From: an uncultured Paracoccaceae bacterium
Lineage (GTDB): Bacteria; Pseudomonadota; Alphaproteobacteria; Rhodobacterales; Rhodobacteraceae
Assembly (NCBI GenBank): GCA_947503765.1
Contig: CANNFA010000005.1
Span: forward strand, 1-64,000
Reading direction: 5' to 3'
DNA: 64,000 nucleotides
In this document: positions 43,996 through 52,248 of the stretch, piece by piece
How positions within the stretch are numbered: the first letter of the stretch is position 1
How the letters are laid out: the number at the start of each line of letters is the position of its first letter
Made by a program: the position numbers and the translations under genes
Notes under the pieces: generated by a model
Database searches by the model: none
The model's input: only the letters and a program-made list of their open reading frames with translations
What the model was told of the DNA's origin: nothing

Positions 43996-44205
43996 CTAGA
44001 AAAAGATCAGCCAGATCGCGAGGACGACGCAGATGGCGAAGACGATCAGCCAGATCATCGGCCAGCTGCGCCCTTCCTCGTGCTGGACCGACGCGCTGTC
44101 GGCCGGCGGCTTGGTCGGCGTTTCGGTGTCGCGCGACAGGTTGGTGCGCGATTTCAGACCGGGGTTGAGCCCTTTTCGGTCTTCGTTCTTCGGATCGTCG
44201 CTCAT
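43996..44205 (-). CDS. Small tail-anchored membrane protein, nar-associated
   Basis: 69 aa, with a charged hydrophilic N-terminal part and a single C-terminal hydrophobic segment (PMIWLIVFAICVVLAIWLIF, residues 49-68). It begins inside the upstream gene by an ATGA overlap and is the last gene of the narKGHJI-ppiC cluster. No function is recognised. Topology suggests a membrane-anchored accessory or assembly factor. Confidence 0.72.
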   Translation of the reverse strand: MSDDPKNEDRKGLNPGLKSRTNLSRDTETPTKPPADSASVQHEEGRSWPMIWLIVFAICVVLAIWLIFF

Positions 44206-44537
44206 CTGGTTTTCTCCATGGAATGAACGGGGTCGTCCGCATCCACCGCCGGCTCTCCGTCGCGGTCCAGCCGCCAGCGGATCATCGTCAGCACGCAGAC
44301 CCGCCCCGGATCGTCCGCGTTTCGCAGCCGCGAGGTCAGCGTGGCCCAGTCTTCCTCGGGGGCGGTCTCGGTGAAATCGGCAACCGACTGCGACAGATAG
44401 CCGGCCAGATCGGTGCCGGCGCGCGCCGCCGCCGCCTCGGCGCGGGCCGCCAGCGCCGGATCGGCGGGCCGCAGCCAGCCGTCCAGCCCGTGCCCCGACC
44501 GCCGCGCCAGCGCCAGGATGTCGCCCAGCATCATCAT
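44202..44537 (-). CDS. Hypothetical nar-associated protein
   Basis: 111 aa, soluble, alpha-helical in appearance with alanine- and arginine-rich stretches (ILALARRSGHGLDGW, SQSVADFTETAPEEDWATL). The start is the ATG overlapping the PpiC stop (ATGA), with its own stop overlapping the next start, so it is firmly inside the nar operon. No domain is recognised. The conserved placement suggests a role in nitrate reductase assembly, which is unproven. Confidence 0.72.
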   Translation of the reverse strand: MMMLGDILALARRSGHGLDGWLRPADPALAARAEAAAARAGTDLAGYLSQSVADFTETAPEEDWATLTSRLRNADDPGRVCVLTMIRWRLDRDGEPAVDADDPVHSMEKTR

Positions 44538-45448
44538 GCCGGAAGCTCCGCGATGTCGATGTTGATGCCCTCGACCTCGGCGGCACCGGCCAGCCCGGAC
44601 ACATAGCGCGCCGCCTGCATGGTCCAGCTTCGCGCGGCCAGCATGTCGGCGATCTTGTCCTCGACCGCCTCGAACGGCAGGATATGCCCCTCGATCACCC
44701 GCGCCAGCCGCAGCGCGTGCCAGCCGTGCCGCGAGCGCACGGGCCGGCGCGACGCGGATCCCGGCTCCAGCGCCTCGATCGCCGCCTGCACCTCGGGCAC
44801 CAGCTCTCCGCGCCGCACCTGGCCAAGCGAGCCGTCCTGCTGCGCCGACGGGCAGGCGGAAAACTCGCGCGCGGCGGCGGCAAAGGCGGCCGCATCGTCG
44901 CCGATCTCCGCCGAGATGCGGCGCAGCTCGACCCCGGCGGCGGACCACGCCTCGGGCGAATCGCCGTCCGGCTCGATCAGGATATGCGACGCCTCGAACA
45001 GGTCGGGGGTGCGGAACCGGCCCGTATTGGCGTCGTAATAGCGGCGGCATTCGTCGCTGTCCGGCTCGTCCGGCACCACTTCGAGTTCCAGCAGCTCCGA
45101 GACCAGCGCATCCTCGTCGACCTGCTGCCGCCCCGCCTCGTCGCGCTCGGGGGTGGCTTCCAGCCCCAGCGCGCGGGCGCGTTGCAGCAGCAATTCGCGC
45201 ACCGCCAGCGCGCGCGCGGCCTCGCGCCAGGCGGCATCGGCATCGGCGGCGGGGTGGTGCTGGATCTCCTGCGCGATCTCCTCGGGGTCGATGGTCACGC
45301 CGTTCACCAGGACATCGGAAAAGACCGGCGGCGGCGCGCGGCGCGGCGCGGGCGCACCGCCGCCGCAGCCGCCGGACTGGCAGGCTTCCATCATCTGCGG
45401 CTCGGCGCGCGTTTCGGGCTTCAGGCGGGGAACTTCGTGCTTGCTCAT
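44534..45448 (-). CDS. PpiC-type peptidyl-prolyl isomerase, nar-associated
   Basis: Parvulin-type rotamase, 304 aa. The PpiC domain includes EASHILIEPDGDSPEAW and SACPSAQQDGSLGQVRRGELVPE with the typical GGxLG-like loop and HGWHALRLARVIEG. The N-terminus holds a CQSGGCGGG cysteine-glycine cluster and no signal peptide, so it should act in the cytoplasm. The ATG overlaps the narI stop. Such genes follow narGHJI in several proteobacteria and are thought to help nitrate reductase maturation. Confidence 0.85.
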   Translation of the reverse strand: MSKHEVPRLKPETRAEPQMMEACQSGGCGGGAPAPRRAPPPVFSDVLVNGVTIDPEEIAQEIQHHPAADADAAWREAARALAVRELLLQRARALGLEATPERDEAGRQQVDEDALVSELLELEVVPDEPDSDECRRYYDANTGRFRTPDLFEASHILIEPDGDSPEAWSAAGVELRRISAEIGDDAAAFAAAAREFSACPSAQQDGSLGQVRRGELVPEVQAAIEALEPGSASRRPVRSRHGWHALRLARVIEGHILPFEAVEDKIADMLAARSWTMQAARYVSGLAGAAEVEGINIDIAELPA

Positions 45449-46230
45449 GCCCCCGTCTCCCCGCTATCGGCCGCGCGCGGCGTCGCGGACGCCCCGCCCC
45501 CGGCGAATTGCGGCGCCGCGGCCACGTCGCGCGGCTGGCCCAGCTTGTGGCGCGAGCGCACGATCTGGAAACCGGGCCGGAACAGGAACCAGATCGGCGC
45601 GCTCCAGATATGCACCAGCCGGGTGAACGGCGTGATCAGGAACAACGTCAGCCCCAGGATGATGTGCAGCTTGAAGATCCAGGACACACCCGCCAGCTGC
45701 TCTGCCGCCGCCGCGTCGAACACCACCAGCGCATTGGCCCAGCCCATCAGCTTGACCATCTCGTGCCCGTCCAGCTGCTGCGAGGACCACACGATGGTCA
45801 GCACCCCGAACACCAGCTGCAGCCACAGAAGCGACAGCACCGCGATATCCCCGAACGAGGACGAGCGGCGGATGCGCGGGTCGAACAGCCGCCGGTGCAG
45901 CAGCATCGACGAGCCGACCAGCGCGGCGATGCCCGCGATGCCGCCCACGATCATCGCCGTGAGCTGCTTGAACGGGTGCGACACCCCCAGCGCGTCGATC
46001 ACCCAGATCGGCGTCAGAAGGCCGATGAAATGGCCCACGAACAGCACCAGAACCCCCATGTGGAACAGGTTCGATCCGATCATCATCTGTTTGCGGCGCA
46101 GGAACTGGCTCGATTGCGAGCGCCAGGAATACTGGTTGGCATCGAACCGCGCGATGGACCCGACGAACAGCACCGTGATCGCCAGGTACGGATACCAGCC
46201 AAAGGCCAGTTGGTTCAGGAAATCGCTCAT
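45445..46230 (-). CDS. narI: Respiratory nitrate reductase gamma subunit (cytochrome b)
   Basis: Diheme b-type cytochrome that takes quinol electrons and anchors NarGH in the membrane, 261 aa. Five hydrophobic segments are seen; heme-ligand histidines lie in NLFHMGVLVLFVGHF, LDGHEMVK and WIFKLHIILGL. The last 40 residues are a soluble Pro/Ala-rich tail, making the protein longer than the 225-aa E. coli NarI. It follows narJ after ten bases. Confidence 0.94.
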   Translation of the reverse strand: MSDFLNQLAFGWYPYLAITVLFVGSIARFDANQYSWRSQSSQFLRRKQMMIGSNLFHMGVLVLFVGHFIGLLTPIWVIDALGVSHPFKQLTAMIVGGIAGIAALVGSSMLLHRRLFDPRIRRSSSFGDIAVLSLLWLQLVFGVLTIVWSSQQLDGHEMVKLMGWANALVVFDAAAAEQLAGVSWIFKLHIILGLTLFLITPFTRLVHIWSAPIWFLFRPGFQIVRSRHKLGQPRDVAAAPQFAGGGASATPRAADSGETGA

Positions 46231-46240
46231 CTTCTCCTCC

Positions 46241-46942
46241 TCAGCCTTTGGTGCCGCCGCGTGCGGCGGTCATCGCCTTGCCCGTCGCACGCAGCCGGGC
46301 GACGATGCCGGTCGGCCCGCCCATGTCGTGCGCGCCGGTAAAGGTCACTTCCTGTTCTTCCCATTCCTCGTCGATCAGCGCCGGATCGTCCGAGGGGGCG
46401 TTCTGTTGCAGCGCATCGAACGCGGCGCGGTCGGGGCGTGCGCCCGCCGCCGCCAGCAGCGCGGCGAAGACGGCGGAATAGTCCGACTCGCGCTCGCGCA
46501 GGCGCTGCTCCAGCGCGGCCAGCACATGCGCCGGCTCCTCCAGCAGCTCGCGCGCCTGCCCCGGCTCGAGGCAGGACGCGAACTCGACGAAGATCGGCAG
46601 GTAGTCGGGCAATTCGTTCGACTCGAGCAGCAGACCGTGCTGCGCGTAATGCCCGGCCAGGTCGATCATCGCCTGCCCGCGCTCGCGGCTTTCGCCGTGA
46701 ACATGCTCGAACAGGTGCAGCGACAGCGCGCGCGAGCGGTCGAACAGTTCGGTATATTCGGCCTGCGCGTCCATCACGTCCGACGCCTCCAGCCGGTCCA
46801 GAAGCGGCGTCAGCTTGCGGCGCGCCGCACCCGGCAGCGCGCCCTCCTCGTCCAGGACTTCCCGCAGCTCGGGGATGTGATCGCGCAGTTCCGCCGACGG
46901 ATAGGCCAGCAGCCGCGCCAATATGCGTAACGTCCGCTTCAT
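46241..46942 (-). CDS. narJ: Nitrate reductase assembly chaperone
   Basis: Cytoplasmic chaperone that keeps NarGH apo-enzyme ready for molybdenum cofactor and membrane insertion, 233 aa. The N-terminus KRTLRILARLLAYPSAEL and HLFEHVHGESRERGQAMIDL are diagnostic of the NarJ/TorD-like family. ATG overlaps the narH stop. Confidence 0.93.
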   Translation of the reverse strand: MKRTLRILARLLAYPSAELRDHIPELREVLDEEGALPGAARRKLTPLLDRLEASDVMDAQAEYTELFDRSRALSLHLFEHVHGESRERGQAMIDLAGHYAQHGLLLESNELPDYLPIFVEFASCLEPGQARELLEEPAHVLAALEQRLRERESDYSAVFAALLAAAGARPDRAAFDALQQNAPSDDPALIDEEWEEQEVTFTGAHDMGGPTGIVARLRATGKAMTAARGGTKG

Positions 46943-48465
46943 GTCGGCACATCCATGTATTTCTTGTCCGGCGCCCGTTTCGGCCCGCCGAACAGGTTGG
47001 TCTTGGTGGTGCCGCCCGAATCCGCGTCGAAGGCGAACCCGGCAGAGCCGCGCATCTTGTACGCGTCCTCGTCCGCCTCGCGGTGGGTGGTCGGGATCAC
47101 GTAGCGGTCCTCGTAGGCGGCCAGCGCCATGGTCTTGTACATGTCCTCGATCTTGTCCTGGCTGAGACCCACGCGTTCGGGGATCGACGGGTCGATCCGC
47201 CCCTCGACCGACTTGGCGCGCATGTAGGACCGCATCGCCAGCATCCGCTCAAGCGCGGTGGCCACCGGCGCCTCGTCGCCCGCGGTCAGCAGGTTGGCGA
47301 GATACCGCAGCGGAATGCGCAGGCTGCGCACGTCCGGCATCCCGTCCAGGCTGCTGATCTTGCCGGCCTCGTGCGCCGACTGGATCGGCGACAGGGGCGG
47401 CACGTACCAGACCATCGGCAGGGTGCGGTATTCGGGGTGCAGCGGGAACGCCACCTTCCATTCCATCGCCATCTTCCAGATCGGCGAGCGGCGCGCGGCC
47501 TCCAGCCAGGCATCGGGGATGCCCTGCTCGCGCGCCTTGGCCTGCACTTCGGGATCGTGCGGGTCCAGGAACACGCCAAGCTGCGCGGGGTACAGATCCT
47601 TCGGGTCCTCGACCGACGCGGCCTCCTCGATCTTGTCGGCGTCATACAGGACGACGCCCAGATAGCGGATGCGCCCGACGCAGGTTTCCGAGCAGACCGT
47701 GGGCTGGCCGGTCTCGATCCGCGGATAGCAGAAGATGCACTTCTCGGATTTGCCGGTGGACCAGTTGTAGTAGATCTTCTTGTACGGGCAGCCCGACACG
47801 CACATCCGCCAGCCGCGGCACTTTTCCTGGTCGATCAGGACGATCCCGTCCTCTTCGCGCTTGTAGATCGCGCCGGAGGGGCAGGACGCCAGGCAGGTCG
47901 GGTTCAGGCAATGCTCGCACAGGCGCGGCAGGTACATCATGAAGGTCTCTTCGAACTGGCTGTAGATTTCCTTTTCCACGCCTTCGAAGTTGTAGTCCCG
48001 CCCGCGGCTCGAAAACTCGCCGCCCAGCATGTCCTCCCAGTTGCCGGACCACTCGATCTTGTTGATCACGTCGCCCGTCAGCAGCGATCGCGGCTTGGCC
48101 GAGGGCTGCGCCTGCAATTCCGGCGCCTTCTGAAGCCATTCGTATTCGAACGTGTACGGCTCGTAGAAATCGTCGATCTCCGGCAGGTGCGGGTTGGCGA
48201 AGATCTTGGCGAGGATGCGCCACTTCGACCCCTGTTTCGGGATGATGCGGCCGTTCTTCTTGCGCGTCCAGCCGCCATGCCAGCGCTCCTGGTTCTCCCA
48301 GTCCTTGGGATAGCCGATGCCGGGCTTGGTCTCGACGTTGTTGAACCAGGCGTATTCGACGCCCTCGCGGTTGGTCCAGACGTTCTTGCAGGTGATCGAG
48401 CAGGTATGACACCCGATGCACTTGTCGAGATTGAGCACCATCGAGATTTGTGCACGGATTTTCAT
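46939..48465 (-). CDS. narH: Respiratory nitrate reductase beta subunit
   Basis: Iron-sulfur electron-transfer subunit, 508 aa, the standard length. Four cysteine clusters are visible: CIGCHTCSITCKN, CEHCLNPTCLASCPSG, CRGWRMCVSGCPYKK and CIFCYPRIETGQPTVCSETC. The Trp in CRGWRMC replaces a cysteine and marks the [3Fe-4S] cluster, as in E. coli NarH. The ATG overlaps the narG stop (ATGA). Confidence 0.96.
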   Translation of the reverse strand: MKIRAQISMVLNLDKCIGCHTCSITCKNVWTNREGVEYAWFNNVETKPGIGYPKDWENQERWHGGWTRKKNGRIIPKQGSKWRILAKIFANPHLPEIDDFYEPYTFEYEWLQKAPELQAQPSAKPRSLLTGDVINKIEWSGNWEDMLGGEFSSRGRDYNFEGVEKEIYSQFEETFMMYLPRLCEHCLNPTCLASCPSGAIYKREEDGIVLIDQEKCRGWRMCVSGCPYKKIYYNWSTGKSEKCIFCYPRIETGQPTVCSETCVGRIRYLGVVLYDADKIEEAASVEDPKDLYPAQLGVFLDPHDPEVQAKAREQGIPDAWLEAARRSPIWKMAMEWKVAFPLHPEYRTLPMVWYVPPLSPIQSAHEAGKISSLDGMPDVRSLRIPLRYLANLLTAGDEAPVATALERMLAMRSYMRAKSVEGRIDPSIPERVGLSQDKIEDMYKTMALAAYEDRYVIPTTHREADEDAYKMRGSAGFAFDADSGGTTKTNLFGGPKRAPDKKYMDVPT

Positions 48466-51400
48466 TCTGCCGCCTCCTTCGCGTCATTCTGCCCGGCCGG
48501 TTCGGCTGGTTCGGCATCCTCTGCGGCCTTGTCGAACCAGTTGACCTCGCTCATCTTGCGCAGGATCACGATCTCGTCGCGGTTGGCCCCGACGGTCCCG
48601 TAATAGTTGAACCCGTAGGCAAGCTGCGCATAGCCGCCGATCATGTGCGTCGGCTTCATGTTGATCCGCGTCACCGAATTGTGGATGCCGCCACGCTGGC
48701 CGGTCATCTCGGATCCGACGGTGTTCACCAGCTTTTCCTGCGCGTGGTACATGATGCACGATCCGGGCATGATCCGCTGGCTGACGATGGCGCGCGCGGT
48801 CAGCGCGCCGTTGACGTTGAACGCCTCGATCCAGTCGTTGTCGACGATGCCCGCCGCCTTCGCGTCATCCTCGCTGATCCACACCGCGGGTCCGCCGCGA
48901 TTGAGGCTCAGCATGATGAGGTTTTCCGTGTAGGTCGAGTGGATCCCCCATTTCTGGTGCGGCGTCAGGAAATTGAGCTGTATCTCCGTGTTGCCGTTCG
49001 GCAGCTTGCCAAGCGCCGCCGCGACCGAGCGGGTGTCGATGGGCGGTTTCCACGTCACGAAGGCCTCGCCGAAGGCGCGCATCCAGTGGTGGTCCTGGTA
49101 GGTCTGCTGCCGCCCGGTCAGCGTGCGCCAGGGGATCAGCTCGTGCACGTTGGTGTAACCCGCATTGTAGCACACCGTCTCGCTCTCGATCCCCGACCAT
49201 GTCGGGCTGGAGATGATCTTGCGCGGCTGCGCGGCCACGTCGCGAAAGCGGATCTTCTCCTCCTCCTTGCCCTCGGCCAGGTGCTTGTGGCTGCGCCCCG
49301 TCGCCTTCGACAGCGCCTCCCACGCCTTGACCGCGACCTCGCCGTTGGTCTCGGGCGCCAGCATCAGGATCGTCTCGCAGGCGTCGATATCGGCGTCGAT
49401 CTTCGGGCGTCCCTTGGCCGGCCCGTCCAGATGCACGCCGTTCAGCTCGCCCAGCAGTTCCACCTCGTGCGCCGTGTCCCAGTTCATGCCCTTGGACCCG
49501 TTGCCGAGCTTTTCCAGCGCCGGCCCGAGCGAGGTGTAGCGCGCGAACACGTCCGGGTAGTTCCGCTCGACCAGCGCGACCGACGGCATGGTGACGCCCG
49601 GCACCGGGTCGCACTCGCCGCGTCCCCAGTCCTTGGGGGCATAGGGCTGCGCGATCTCGCCGGGGCTGTCATGCTGGATCGGGGTCAGCACCACGTCCTG
49701 CTCCACCCCCAGAACCTCGGGCGCCACGCGCGAGAATGCCTCGGCCAGCCCGCGGAAGATCGCCCAGTCGCTGCGCGCTTCCCAGGCCGGGTCCACCGCC
49801 GCGGTCAGCGGGTGGATGAACGGGTGCATGTCGGTGGTGTTCAGGTCGTGCTTTTCGTACCAGGTCGCGGTCGGCAGCACGATGTCGGAATACAGGCTGG
49901 TGGTGGACATGCGGAAATCGATGTTCACCATCAGGTCCAGCTTGCCCACCGGCGCCTCGTCGTGCCAGGCCACCTCGTCGGGGCGCACCAGCCCCTCGGC
50001 ATCGTCGGAGCCGATGACACCATGCATCGAGCCGACGAAATGCTTGAGGAAATATTCGTGCCCCTTGCCCGACGCGCCCAGCACGTTGGACCGCCAGAAG
50101 AACATGTTGCGCGGCCAGTTCTTGGGATCGTCGGGATCGGCATTGGCGAATTGCAGCTTGCCCGATTTCAACCGCTCGGCCACGATCTTGCCGGCATCGC
50201 CGCCGTCCCTGGCGATCTCGGCGCCCAGCTCAAGCGGGTTCTGGTGCAGCTGCGGCGCGGACGGCAGCCAGCCCATGCGTTCGGCCCGCACGTTGTAGTC
50301 GATCATCGAGCCGGACCAGTCGCCCTCGGGCGCGGTGGGCGACAGCAGCTCCGACATCTGCATGGATTCGTAGCGCCACTGCCCCGAATGCGCGTAGAAG
50401 AAGCTGGTGCCGTTCATCTGCCGCGGCGGCCGCGTCCAGTCCAGCGCGAAGGCCAGCGGCAGCCACCCGGTCTGCGGGCGCAGCTTTTCCTGCCCCACGT
50501 AATGCGCCCAGCCGCCACCCGACTTGCCGATGCAGCCGCACATCACCAGAAGCTGGATGATGCCGCGATAGGACATGTCCATGTGGTACCAGTGGTTCAG
50601 CCCGGCCCCGAGGATCACCATCGACCGGCCCTCGGTCATCTCGGCGGTCTCGGCGAATTCGCGGGCGACCTGGATGATCGCGTCGCGCTTGACACCGGTC
50701 ACGGCCTCGGCCCAGGCGGGGGTGAACGGCACGTCGGCATCGTAATCGCTTGCCACGTTCTCGCCGCCGAAACCCCGGTCCAGCCCGTAATTGGCGCAAT
50801 ACAGGTCGAACACCGTGGCCACGCGCACCGTCTCGCCGGCGGCATTCGTCACCTGCTTGACGGGGATGTTGCGCATCAGCACGCGGTCATGCGCGGTCGC
50901 CTTCCAGTCATGCGCGGCGCTGCCGCCGAAATAGGGAAAGGCCACCGGCTCGATCCCGTCATTATGCTCGGCCAGCGTCATCCGCAGGCTGATCTCGCGG
51001 CCCTTGCCGTCCTTCTGCTCCAGGTTCCAGCGGCCCGCCTCGCCCCAGCGGTGCCCGACAGACCCTTGCGGCGCGACCAGGTCTCCGCTGGTTTCGTCGA
51101 TGCCCACCGCCTTCCAGTCGGGATTGTTGCTCTCGCCCATGCCGTCCGGCAGGTCGGCGGCGCGCAGCATCCGGTCGGGCACAAGGGTGCCGTCCTCTTT
51201 CTCGGTCAGCGTGACCAGCAGCGGGAAATCCGAATAGCGGCGGGTATAGTCGGTGAAATACTCCGACTTCCGGTCAAGGTGGAACTCGCGCAGCACCACA
51301 TGCCCGAAGGCCAGCGCCAGCGCCGCGTCGGTGCCCTGTTTCGGGTGCATCCAGATGTCGGAAAACTTCGCCGCCTCGTTGTAGTCGGGCGAGATCACCG

Positions 51401-52232
51401 CCGATTTCGCGCCCCGATACCGCACCTCGGAATAGAAATGCGCATCCGGCGCGCGGGTCATCGGCACGTTCGACCCCCAGACCAGCAGGAAGCCCGCATT
51501 GTACCAGTCGGCGCTTTCCGGCACGTCGGTCTGCTCGCCCCAGGTTTGCGGGCTGGACGGCGGCAGGTCGCAATACCAGTCGTAGAAGGACAGGATCGTG
51601 CCGCCCAGCATCGACAGGTAGCGCGAGCCGGAGGCATAGGAAATCATCGACATCGCCGGGATGGGCGAGAATCCGGCCACCCGGTCGGGGCCGTATTCGC
51701 GGATCGTGTGCGCGTTGGCCGCCGCGATCAGCTCGTTGATCTCGTCCCAGGAAACGCGGATGAACCCGCCGCGCCCGCGCTTCGACACCCAGTCCTGGCG
51801 CTTGTCCGCGTCCTGCGCGATCGAGGCCCAGGCCGCGACCGGGGCCAGCGTCTTGCGCGCCTCGCGCCAGTGCCGGATCAGCCTTGCGCGCACCAGCGGA
51901 TATTTCACCCGCGTGCCGGAATAGAGATACCACGAATAGGATGCCCCCCGCGGGCAGCCGCGCGGCTCGTGGTTGGGCAGGTCGGGCCGGGTGCGCGGGT
52001 AATCGGTCTGCTGCGTCTCCCACGTCACGATCCCGCCCTTGACGTAGATTTTCCAGCTGCACGACCCGGTGCAGTTCACCCCGTGGGTGGACCGCACGAT
52101 CTTGTCCGCCGACCAGCGTTTCCGATAGGCGTCTTCCCATGCGCGGCTTTCGTTCGTGACGATCCCGTGCCCTTGGGAATACTTTTCCTGCTTCGCGCGG
52201 AAAAACGTCAGGCGGTCGACGAAATGGCTCAT
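48462..52232 (-). CDS. narG: Respiratory nitrate reductase alpha subunit
   Basis: Catalytic molybdenum bis-MGD subunit reducing nitrate to nitrite on the cytoplasmic side of the membrane, 1256 aa, usual length. The FS0 [4Fe-4S] ligands are His50, Cys54, Cys58 and Cys93 (HGVNCTGSC and RGCPRG), the same numbering as E. coli NarG. No twin-arginine export signal precedes them, consistent with a membrane-bound Nar and not Nap. It lies 16 bases downstream of narK after an AGAAGGGA ribosome site. Confidence 0.97.
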   Translation of the reverse strand: MSHFVDRLTFFRAKQEKYSQGHGIVTNESRAWEDAYRKRWSADKIVRSTHGVNCTGSCSWKIYVKGGIVTWETQQTDYPRTRPDLPNHEPRGCPRGASYSWYLYSGTRVKYPLVRARLIRHWREARKTLAPVAAWASIAQDADKRQDWVSKRGRGGFIRVSWDEINELIAAANAHTIREYGPDRVAGFSPIPAMSMISYASGSRYLSMLGGTILSFYDWYCDLPPSSPQTWGEQTDVPESADWYNAGFLLVWGSNVPMTRAPDAHFYSEVRYRGAKSAVISPDYNEAAKFSDIWMHPKQGTDAALALAFGHVVLREFHLDRKSEYFTDYTRRYSDFPLLVTLTEKEDGTLVPDRMLRAADLPDGMGESNNPDWKAVGIDETSGDLVAPQGSVGHRWGEAGRWNLEQKDGKGREISLRMTLAEHNDGIEPVAFPYFGGSAAHDWKATAHDRVLMRNIPVKQVTNAAGETVRVATVFDLYCANYGLDRGFGGENVASDYDADVPFTPAWAEAVTGVKRDAIIQVAREFAETAEMTEGRSMVILGAGLNHWYHMDMSYRGIIQLLVMCGCIGKSGGGWAHYVGQEKLRPQTGWLPLAFALDWTRPPRQMNGTSFFYAHSGQWRYESMQMSELLSPTAPEGDWSGSMIDYNVRAERMGWLPSAPQLHQNPLELGAEIARDGGDAGKIVAERLKSGKLQFANADPDDPKNWPRNMFFWRSNVLGASGKGHEYFLKHFVGSMHGVIGSDDAEGLVRPDEVAWHDEAPVGKLDLMVNIDFRMSTTSLYSDIVLPTATWYEKHDLNTTDMHPFIHPLTAAVDPAWEARSDWAIFRGLAEAFSRVAPEVLGVEQDVVLTPIQHDSPGEIAQPYAPKDWGRGECDPVPGVTMPSVALVERNYPDVFARYTSLGPALEKLGNGSKGMNWDTAHEVELLGELNGVHLDGPAKGRPKIDADIDACETILMLAPETNGEVAVKAWEALSKATGRSHKHLAEGKEEEKIRFRDVAAQPRKIISSPTWSGIESETVCYNAGYTNVHELIPWRTLTGRQQTYQDHHWMRAFGEAFVTWKPPIDTRSVAAALGKLPNGNTEIQLNFLTPHQKWGIHSTYTENLIMLSLNRGGPAVWISEDDAKAAGIVDNDWIEAFNVNGALTARAIVSQRIMPGSCIMYHAQEKLVNTVGSEMTGQRGGIHNSVTRINMKPTHMIGGYAQLAYGFNYYGTVGANRDEIVILRKMSEVNWFDKAAEDAEPAEPAGQNDAKEAAE

Positions 52233-52248
52233 GGGATGTCCCTTCTGC

